Below, in pieces: positions 55,972 to 64,000 of a stretch of 64,000 nt of DNA. The notes beneath the pieces were generated by a model that saw only the letters and a list, made by a program, of their open reading frames with translations, was not told the origin of the DNA and searched no databases. Numbering within the stretch: position 1 is the first letter of the stretch; every line of letters begins with the position of its first letter. The translations under genes and the position numbers were made by a program. Origin of the DNA: Seiridium cupressi (lineage: Eukaryota; Ascomycota; Sordariomycetes; Amphisphaeriales; Sporocadaceae). The stretch is taken from assembly GCA_036674765.1 (NCBI GenBank), contig JARVKI010000006.1, positions 728,746 through 792,745 of the forward strand, read 5' to 3'.

Positions 55972-57492
55972 ATGGCACCGCCCAAGAATGAAAAGAACCA
56001 GATCTTCCTGGGATCTTTCATTTATAACACTAAGCTCGATGAGCTGGCCTACATGCACCAGACCGCCGTCTTCGTCGACAAAGCAGGCAAGATTGTGGCT
56101 GTAGAGCAGCAATGCGATGAGCAAAAGGCCAGTGAGATATCGCACCAGAAGCTAGGATGGGACAGTATCGAGACGGACGTTAAACATGCCGCAGAAGGTG
56201 AATTCTTTTTCCCTGGCTTCATAGGTAAGTTCCTGTCGTCCGCATCGCTGTGCTGACTATACACAAAAATGTTTTAACTAAACACCGCACTAGATACGCA
56301 CCTTCACGCGCCGCAATATCCTAATGTCGGGATCTTTGGCAATTCCACACTCTTGGACTGGCTAGAAACATATACCTTCCCCATGGAGGCCTCGCTATCG
56401 GACCTCTCCAAAGCGCGGCGAGTCTATACAAGGTGTGTGCGGCGAACGCTGTCGCACGGCACCACCACGGCGGCTTATTATGCCACTATCGACGTGCCCG
56501 CCACCAATCTGCTCGCCGACCTGTGTCTGTCCATGGGCCAGCGCGCCTTCGTCGGCCGCGTATGCATGGACCACAAAGAGCTGTGTCCAGACTACTACCG
56601 GGACGAGAGTCCGGACCAGGTGATGCAAGCGACGCAAGACTCCATCGCACACATCCGGAAGTTGGACCCAGACTACGAGCTCGTGTCGCCCATCCTGACG
56701 CCGAGGTTCGCGCCCGGCTGCACGACGGAGAGCATGACGCGGCTCGGCAAGCTGGCCGCGGAGACGGGCCTGCCGGTGCAGACACACATCTCAGAGAACG
56801 TGAACGAGATCAAACTGGTCAAGGACATGTTCCCCGAGGCCGAGCACTACGCGGGCGTGTACGACGAGCACGGGCTCCTGACGCCCAAGACCATCCTGGC
56901 GCACGGCATCCATCTGAGCGAGGCCGAGGTCGACCTGATCAAGCGGCGCGGGAGCAAGATAAGCCACTGCCCGTGCTCCAACTCCAGCATCACGAGCGGC
57001 GAGGCGCGCGTCCGGTGGCTGCTCGAGAAGGGCGTCGGCGTCGGCCTGGGGACCGATATGAGCGGGGGCTACAGCCCGAGCATCCTCGAGGCGGCGCGGC
57101 TGGCGCTGTTGGTCAGCAGACACCTGGCCATGCCCCATCACGAGCACGACTCTTTCCCGGAAGCAGGGGCCGATAAGGCGAAGCTGAGCGTCGAAGAGGT
57201 CCTGTACCTCGCCACGAGAGGCGGCGCCGAGGTCGTGGGGCTGGACAAGAAGCTCGGTGCGTTCGAGGTCGGCATGGAGTTTGATGCCCAGCTGATCAGT
57301 CTGGGGGCGGTCGGGGAGACGGCAGATGGTGAACAGGCTGAGAGCGAGGATACCGGAAATGTGGACGTCTTCGGCTGGGAGACGTGGGAAGAGCGGGTGG
57401 CCAAGTGGGTGTTCAATGGTGACGATCGAAATACGACCAAGGTCTGGGTCAAGGGGCGGTTAGTGCACTCGCGATCGACTCATAAAGCATAA
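55972..57492 (+). CDS. Guanine deaminase (amidohydrolase)
   Basis: Two exons, 55972-56224 and 56294-57492, with a 69-nt intron (GTAAGT...CACTAG); the junction restores FFFPGFI-DTHLHAPQYPNVG, and the product is 483 aa. DTHLHAPQ carries the first two zinc-binding His. HISENVNEI, LAHGIHLSEAE and LGTDMSGGYSPSIL supply the remaining His and Asp ligands of the guanine deaminase/Ssn-type amidohydrolase fold, and HCPCSNSSI is the typical substrate-side segment. It converts guanine to xanthine in purine salvage or nitrogen use; it is cytosolic, with no signal peptide. Without the intron the catalytic HxH would be lost. The second exon is markedly GC-rich compared with the neighbouring spacers. Confidence 0.96.
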
Positions 57493-58058
57493 AAGAAAAG
57501 CTAGCAGATATCAACAGGGGGTGTATATCTAGACATGTTGCTCCAGCGGCAGCCTGAACCGCAGTCAACCTGCAGGTGTAGGCATCATAGAGATCAGGTA
57601 GACACACTAAAGTTGGACAAATTCTCCTCACATGAAATCGCGGAACCCCTGTCTCTGGGTATATCAAAGGGACAATAGGCGTATAGCGGTGGTTCACGGA
57701 ATCAAGAACAATCAGCGGGTTCATACCAAATCTGCCTAGGGGATCAACTGCAACGAAGTCCCTAAAAATGAGAATTTGTGTAATAAGACTGCTTAATGTG
57801 TCTCTCTGGCATCGTAGACGGGTATTACAACGAACAAAAGCAGCGATGTGCGATCAAAATGGCTCCTTTCGGAAATGCCATATATCCCTAGACTCCGGCT
57901 AATAAAGGCATTTCACCACCAAAGATACAATTCCTCCATCAAATCCCTTCAGCCCTTCCTTAATCTGCAACTGTAGTTGTGATCGTCAATGAGTCGCTAC
58001 ACAATGGCGTATGTAGCATCCATACCGCCCATCATTGCCGTGGTACCGGTGCATATCA
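57493..58058. other. Intergenic spacer between convergent genes
   Basis: This spacer lies between guanine deaminase and the Zn2Cys6 regulator. No gene is seen. Confidence 0.6.
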
Positions 58059-61019
58059 CTAATGACCGCGCCCAGTCCCGAGCATCTCGTAAAGATCTTG
58101 CCCATAGGCATTATTATAATCCGATCCGCTAGGTCGCTGGCCTTGATTGTAGCTTGTATCACTAGAGGAGGATGCTAAACCATAGCCTGGATTTCTCGAA
58201 GTTGTAGCATAGTTGGTGTTGTTCATATCACCGTCCGCCGACGAGAAGCCATACCAATTCGCATTTTGTTGCTGGCTAGTACCAGACGATTGTGGATACG
58301 ATCCATACGAGTGCTGCTGCTGCTGCTGCTGCTGTTGTTGTTGCTGCGGCTGACCATAAGAGGAATTCTGTGTGGCACTTAGACGTTGAGAAGATCTGGT
58401 GGCATGAGAATGAGTCGGCGAGGCTTGCGTTCGATTCGCCGCTTTGTAAGCATTCGACGGCGTGCTGGACTGGGAATAACGTGCTTGCGCTGACCACTGG
58501 TTGGCATTGCCGCTACTCACACTGCCGTAGCCTGAGCTGTCGTTAAGCGCCTGGTTGAGAGGATTGTTCGTAGAAGTTGTACGCGAATAGTCATACGACG
58601 GTGTTGTGTATGTGTTTGATGGAGCTGACGTTGTCGTCTGTGCATACGATTCTTGCCCATAAGCGATGCGAGATGGCTGAGCACTGGTTGATTGCGAGTA
58701 CTGGTCATTACTCGTACCATCATACCGAGCAAATGGATCATACGTCGGGGCTGGAGTGGCATTGGAGGAGGTTGGTGCCGTGTTGTATGGTGTACTCGCT
58801 GTCGCATTATGAGACGTTGGGATGACAGGCGGTGGAACTGGTGTTTGCGTGACAGGAGTACGTGCTTGCGATCTCTGTCCCTGTCTTGATTTTGCGCGGG
58901 AAGGTGGCTTAGTTACAGGATTTTGGAAGGGAGACCTGTTCAGATTCGACGATTGCCTTTGATGTGGCATAGATACAGCAGTTTGGGAGAGTACGGCGGC
59001 GGCTTGAAATCCATCAAATACCGGAGTGTTCGACTCGTTGCCTGATCCTCTGGATCTTAATCCCCTGGTTGGCTGGCTTTGAGTCACAGTGGGCGGCTGA
59101 GTGCTATTTCGTCTAGCCAGTGCTGTGGCATTGGATGGGCCATTCCAACTTGCAACTGGCTGTGCAGGAGTAGCAGTATCAACATCAGTTTCATGAACTG
59201 GAGGGTTTGGGGCAGTAGGGAGGCTTCGTCTGTTATTTCTTGATGAGTTTGATGCAGCTATCGAAGCAGTGGGCGGTCTTGGCTGTGGTATAGACGACTC
59301 TGCAAATGACGCTTTGGTTGTGTCTGTCTGTTGATAGTATGGGGGAGGACCACCATGTGGTTGCATCGGCGGTTGATGTAACGGTCCGGATAGAATATTA
59401 GGATCAGGTATGAATTCGTCGTCGTCAGGGTTCGAATCCATGTGCATCAGCTCGGTAGTTTCTGCGACTGGCTCCGGCGTGGGAGGTGCATGGCTCGAAT
59501 GCTCCTCGCCCTGGCCTCCGCCTTCGGCCTCCCCAGCCGCTTCTGACTCGTCTCCTTCAACTACTTCGGCGAATAGCCCAGATTTCCGTTGCCGCGGCTT
59601 CGGCGCTAGATACACACAAGCTTCTCCTCGTTCCTGACATACGGAGCATTCGGGGTGCTCTTTCGAGCATTTCCTTTTCGCGAGCTTGCATGTAGTGCAT
59701 GCACCTCGTGTCCTTCTCTTTCGAGAACTCGCTGTTGCCTCGGTCGCACCAGGATCCATCAAGGACACGTCCTCGAATGTACTCTCAACATCCTCAGTCG
59801 TCACTGCACCCGATTTCTTCTTCCGGGGTTTTCTCCGCTTGCTCGGTGTGTCTGTAGCAGGGGTTGCAGTGCCTACTCCAGCTACAATAGTCTGCTGGGC
59901 TGGAGCCGAAGAAGTCGAAGCGGACTGTTCCTTCTCACCGGGATGAACGATTCTTAGGCGCTCAGCTCCATATTTGGCAAACATGTCTAGAGAAAGCTCC
60001 TGAAGATGTGGTGCTTGGTTAGAGAATATGCTGAACTGGTCCTCTGATAAAGTCGTTGGGTCAATGCCCTTGTCAGTCAAAAGCTTGTTTGCAACCTCCC
60101 TTCTCCTGGTAGCCTCTAGTGGGGGGATATTGAGCACAGGGGTGGCCTGCGTCTGCGTATCTTCGGTGCCGCTGCCCTTCTTCTTCCGCTTTTTACGGCC
60201 GCTTTCCTCGCCTTCGGCAGGTGGTGGGCGTTTGGCTTTTGCCGATCGGCTTACGCTGGGCGTGTTTCCATTCGCAACGGGGGGCGGCGGAAGGGTAGGC
60301 AGAAGTCGATCGACCAGTTGCGCGACTGTCTTGTGGATAGGCGTGTGCTCATACTTGACGACTATTGCTCTACTACTCTTAGAGAAGGCAATGGTAAGTG
60401 TTCCGCGGCAATCAAAGGCAGGGCGGGCTAGGGTAGAAGTTCCGTTAGTCTTGCTGTCAGTATATGCTTAAGGCACTGCAAACATAAACATACAGAGGTT
60501 CACGGGATCTAAGCCACCCGTCCCACTGAATGCGCCAATGGGCGGTCGTTCAGAAGTCTTTGCATTCTGGCGGTTCCAGGCCTGCAGAGAGTGCTTGCAA
60601 AGATATGTGAACGTCCATCCTTGGGCTAATCTTGAAACCTGTCGCACATTCCAAGTACTGGCGTCTACCGCTCCCAAAGCCCCTATCAAGTGCTTCGCAA
60701 CCAACCGTTGCAGACTTGGGTCGTCGGTTGGCTGGTTCTGTATCGTCTGGGATGCACTCACAGTCCTCGCGACTGGGTTCTGTGCTTGTTCCGGCCCCTC
60801 AGCGAGACTGGCATCTTGTTCCTCTGTGATATAGAATACGGAGTTCGCTCGCATCTCGAAATTGGCAGAAATATGCTCGGCGCGCGTGTCGCTCTTCCTG
60901 GAAACAACAAGATCGTGGAGTTGGCGCTGCAGATCGTCGACCGAGGCGCAACCATTATTTGGCCGTGACATGTCACCGCCCAAGGCGCTTATGCCGTACT
61001 GCCCCAGCAGAGCATCCAT
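58059..61019 (-). CDS. Zn2Cys6 transcription factor with long N-terminal region and polyglutamine tract
   Basis: Two exons, 61019-60494 and 60427-58059, with a 66-nt intron (GTATGT donor, GACTAAC branch, CTAG acceptor); the junction reads GGLDPVNL-SRPAFDCRGT, and the product is 964 aa. The first 250 residues hold a conserved-looking region (FDCRGTLTIAFSKSSRAIVV, HTPIHKTVAQLVDRLLP) that I cannot name. Residues 419-446 are a complete binuclear zinc cluster: CTTCKLAKRKC, then C-x2-C and C-x6-C in the standard spacing, preceded by basic stretches (RRKPRKKK) that may be nuclear signals. The C-terminal 500 residues are Ser/Thr/Gln/Asn/Pro-rich, with a Q tract. The zinc cluster being internal rather than N-terminal, and no fungal TF middle homology domain being visible, are unusual. 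It is nuclear and DNA-binding; its targets are unknown. Confidence 0.88.
58313..58347 (-). repeat. CAG/CTG trinucleotide repeat (polyglutamine)
   Basis: A run of CTG and TTG triplets on the plus strand, coding about 11 consecutive Gln on the minus strand inside the low-complexity C-terminal region of the Zn2Cys6 factor. It may vary in length between strains. Confidence 0.95.
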
Positions 61020-62411
61020 AGCGAGGAGTTTCGGCGGTCGGAAACTCCTTTTCCATGCACCGCAGTGCCTTGGGTCGTGGTGTTATCACCAATCTATGTC
61101 GGCGCGATGTCTCGATTCACGCCAACCACCGTGACGAGGATGCAAACGCGCTCGAGTAAGTGCAGTCTAAAAGCCGAAGCTTGGACCTCTCGCCACGCTA
61201 GCGGGCACTAAGTTGATATTGCGGGGATAAGGTACATGGCAGGTACGTTGCGGTTGGCTCCCTTCATATTACTTACTGGTTGACACTGAGTGAAAAGTTC
61301 AATCCATTTTTCCAAACGGCTTTTTGGCATAGCTGTATCAAATTTTGTTATTAATTACATGTAATGAAGCTTCAATTGTGCGGCACGCAATGTGAAATAT
61401 TGTATGAGATAGTTGCAAGCTAGTACATCACGAGACATACTCCTGCCGTCGGCAAGGTCCCGTATCTACATCTACAGGTCACAGGGATGATAATCCTTAG
61501 TACGGTCCGTTTTCCACTTATTGAAGAATAACGATCGATTATTGGCTCGTACGGTCTCCGTTTGCATCGATCATAACTAATTAGTATGGAAGATACGTTA
61601 ATAATTACCGTTATAAATGGGGATTGCCATATCACGTAATACTGGGGAATGTATACCTCCATACAAATTATAAGACAGAATACATGAAGGGTGTGGACCG
61701 TACTAAGCATTATCATCCCTGTGAACTGTACGTAGACCGGCTGTGCTCAGATAATGAGTCTCGAGTGGCAAGAAGATGTTGTAATACGATCTACATACAC
61801 ATCAACAAACCAAGGCATGAGGACCAGTGGTGTTTCGTTAAGGGATAGCATAGCAATGTCCATTCTTGTCACGGACTGGCGCTGCCAGCTGTCAGCTTAG
61901 AGTATTTAGATGGGAGCTCGGAGCTTAATTCCAGCTCTCCAGCTTTTATAATTTACACACCTTATGGGGGACCTTAAAGCACAGCCTTTGTGACCATCTC
62001 AAACCGTGACAATTCTCAGCAAATAATTTAATATTGTTACACCAGTATGATAATTCGACTGCAACTCTCTGTGTCCAACTGTCTGCCAAATGTACAGGTC
62101 AGTCCAGGGTGACCTATCATCTCACTTGACTGTGAATTACTGAGTAGTTTATTATCAACTAGCTTGAGAAGGCACAATGATCAAATTGATAAATGTTCAT
62201 TGTCTTGCTTTGTCATTGTGTCGGAATTCCCCTTTGATTTACGACGTACATATTTCATCACAGAACGCGGGAGTCTAACAATGAGCATTGTCTACATCAA
62301 TTGCGATGTCTTGGATTTATAGCATACCAGAATCCTTATAGTCAAGAAATACCGTTGAAACTTATGGCATTTTGTGCATACTCTGCCAGTACCAATTCAC
62401 TACGATAAATA
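61020..62411. other. Intergenic region with inverted-repeat element
   Basis: About 1.4 kb between two divergent genes. It contains the inverted-repeat element described separately (61474-61729). I see no gene; the sequence right of the element is AT-rich. Confidence 0.6.
61474..61729. mobile_element. MITE-like element: 35-bp inverted repeats around 186 bp
   Basis: Bases 61474-61508 and 61695-61729 are reverse complements of each other at 33 of 35 positions; key shared core CACAGGGATGATAAT then CTTAGTACGGTCC. Similarity continues outward as TCTAC with a small indel. The spacer is AT-rich and has no coding frame with domain character. This fits a non-autonomous transposon or its remnant. No target-site duplication is evident, so the ends or age are uncertain. 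A stable hairpin or an arm of a larger element are alternatives. Confidence 0.6.
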
Positions 62412-63578
62412 ATGCCTTCGTCCGCTTCTTACTGCCTTCATTTCGTTTGCGGCCATTATACAGGTCGCCCGCCAGAGTTCGACTTTGCCGTGACTCTGAA
62501 GCCGGGTACGAAATGGGAGCTCTCTCCTTCGGGCACAGTCTACAATGGTAAGTCCGCGCATCTCTTCTGTCCAACCTGCTTCAAAGCTCTCTCCTACACC
62601 ACGAAAATGCCACCCACGTACACATTTTTCTGCGGCCATCGCGAAACCTCTGAAGAGTGTCTTCAAATGTGGTGGGCACTGCAAGAAGCCGGTCTCGTAC
62701 CACCGGGAGAGTACAAGATGGAGACGGCTTGCAAGAAATGCGAGCCTGAGGAGGAGCGGATCGTGCTGGCACGACTAAAAAGCTGGTGGAACTCCGGAAA
62801 TGTGGATGGTGACAGACGGCGCAGGTCGGTTCGCCTCCCGGAGCTGGCACGAGTATTGGTATATAGCCAACGAAGTCGGCGGTTACGACCAGAGAGGTGG
62901 GGGGAATATCGGTGGCTGTGGTCGCAAATCTGCGCACGCGACGTCGAGCATCTAGATTTACTGAGGTTCCTCGACGAGGTGGCCAAATACTGGTGCCCAG
63001 AGTTCATGCTTGATGTTGGTGTCGGCGTCGGTGGTGAGTACTATGCGCTACTACGCAAACGTATCGAGGCAGACATCAACAGCGTAGACAACCCGATCAT
63101 TGGCGCAGACAAAGTACTCTATCGCGTTGGACTGATCAGAACGCTGTGGAAGCGTTTGGATCAGATCTTGAGGGATATGGAAGTCCGCGTTCAAAGCTAC
63201 CAGAAGGCACACTCGAAATTCACCAACTTCTTGACTCTCGGGATGGATCTGCCGAGCAAAGATAGAGATCCCATGTTCAAAGCTGGACGAGCGCTGCAAG
63301 AGGCTGCCTGCCGCTTGTGGGATGATTCGTCAACTGTGGTGACGGCCCCAGAAGCCGAGCTGATCAAGGGGTGCGTAAGGCTAGATAGAGCGATGCGAGA
63401 TATCGAGAGGTGGGCGGACACCAAAACTCCTTTCAAAAGCCCGGATTTGGAGGCGGTGATACATGTCATTACTAAAGCTAGGGAAGAGGCACTCAGGCTG
63501 TGGATTAGGAATATCTCAATTATTTATAAGCTGGTAGCGAAGTCTCAGCAAGAACGACACAATAGCGACGGTCATTAG
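62412..63578 (+). CDS. Hypothetical protein with Cys/His-rich N-terminus
   Basis: Single-exon protein of 388 aa; I do not recognise the family. The first 115 residues hold four Cys/His groups spaced like a zinc-binding module: CLHFVCGH, FCPTC, FFCGH and CKKC. The two CGH groups look like a duplicated half-site. The rest is helical and charged, with Trp-rich parts (WSQICARD, RLWDDS) and a coiled-coil-like segment (TLWKRLDQILRDMEVRVQ). There is no signal peptide or membrane helix. A GTAAGT inside the frame (62549) is read through, since the frame continues with conserved-looking Cys residues. The stop TAG is immediately followed by a good donor (see 63579-63624). A fungal lineage-specific protein is likely. 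Confidence 0.75.
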   Translation: MPSSASYCLHFVCGHYTGRPPEFDFAVTLKPGTKWELSPSGTVYNGKSAHLFCPTCFKALSYTTKMPPTYTFFCGHRETSEECLQMWWALQEAGLVPPGEYKMETACKKCEPEEERIVLARLKSWWNSGNVDGDRRRRSVRLPELARVLVYSQRSRRLRPERWGEYRWLWSQICARDVEHLDLLRFLDEVAKYWCPEFMLDVGVGVGGEYYALLRKRIEADINSVDNPIIGADKVLYRVGLIRTLWKRLDQILRDMEVRVQSYQKAHSKFTNFLTLGMDLPSKDRDPMFKAGRALQEAACRLWDDSSTVVTAPEAELIKGCVRLDRAMRDIERWADTKTPFKSPDLEAVIHVITKAREEALRLWIRNISIIYKLVAKSQQERHNSDGH

Positions 63579-63624
63579 GTAAGTCAATCAACAGAGAGCC
63601 CAAACTGACTTTCGGAATGAACAG
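63579..63624 (+). other. Probable 3'UTR intron abutting the stop codon
   Basis: Directly after TAG comes GTAAGT, then CTGAC and GAACAG 46 nt on, i.e. a complete fungal-type intron whose first base follows the stop codon. Splicing would leave the protein unchanged. Confidence 0.5.
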
Positions 63625-63920
63625 GTTTAGGAGGGCCTCGAAAGTGCTTTTTGATGAGGCGAACCGTCATAAAGATGATACCGGAGGGAGTACTGGATGC
63701 AGTTTCGCCGAAGAAATATCTACACCGATCGAGTAGTCAGAGTAGATGTCCTCCAAATCGATTAGGACGCAGTATTTCACAACCAGTCATCGCAGGCTCA
63801 AATGTCAAAGTTCGTGGGGTATACCCTTCAACGTAACCAGGAACTTGTGTTCAGTGACTGGCTTCCGGCAATAATCAAGCTCACCTTCCATATAATTCAA
63901 TCAAGGTTTTTGTTTGAAAT
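63625..63920. other. 3' flank of the hypothetical gene
   Basis: Presumed 3'UTR and spacer; the 61-codon frame starting at 63651 lacks support as a gene. Confidence 0.5.
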
Positions 63921-63921
63921 T

Positions 63922-64000
<79 letters not shown>
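63921..64000 (+). repeat. TTTC microsatellite, continues past window edge
   Basis: At least 20 pure TTTC copies running to the last base. The true length is unknown because the window, or the assembled contig, ends inside it. Confidence 0.97.

Overview
The window is nuclear DNA of a filamentous ascomycete (Pezizomycotina). Most genes are split by short introns of about 45-70 nt with GTRNGT-type donors and CTRAC-like branch points; intergenic spacers are 0.4-3.7 kb; and the gene families are typically fungal (two-subunit type I fatty acid synthase, Zn2Cys6 and bZIP factors, tannase/feruloyl esterases, MARVEL proteins, Ser/Thr-rich wall proteins). I cannot assign the genus. No rRNA, tRNA, CRISPR array or intact transposon was seen. 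Exon limits were worked out by hand from reading-frame continuity plus GT/AG sites.

Left third (1-23 kb), accessory in character: the 3' end of an AAA+ ATPase; an HxxxDG acyltransferase; two secreted tannase/feruloyl-esterase paralogues on the minus strand; a four-exon DUF2235 serine hydrolase; a gene-poor stretch of about 3.7 kb; a repeat-rich secreted wall protein whose 3' part is broken by frameshifts; a flavin monooxygenase with an NTF2/SnoaL-like N-terminal domain; and an R3H-domain protein.

Middle (23-40 kb), mixed housekeeping: a PQ-loop membrane transporter and a WD40 protein of the WRAP53/Swt21 type, divergently placed; a bZIP factor; a four-helix MARVEL protein; a large single-exon protein whose C-terminal half resembles the meiotic XPF-like family Zip2/SHOC1; and a secreted-type gene interrupted by an in-frame TAG.

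Right part (40-64 kb): complete FAS2 (alpha, minus strand) and FAS1 (beta, plus strand) are head to head across a 2.5-kb shared promoter containing six GCCAAT boxes. The two subunits together form the cytosolic dodecameric fatty acid synthase. Then follow guanine deaminase, a large Zn2Cys6 regulator with a polyglutamine tract, a 256-bp inverted-repeat (MITE-like) element, and an unrecognised Cys/His-rich protein whose stop codon directly abuts a likely 3'UTR intron. The window ends in a TTTC microsatellite.

The points most worth a second look are the inverted-repeat element at 61.5 kb, the candidate Zip2-like protein, the two decayed or decaying secreted-protein genes, and the GCCAAT cluster in the FAS promoter. 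I found no clear evidence of a wholly new multi-gene system.
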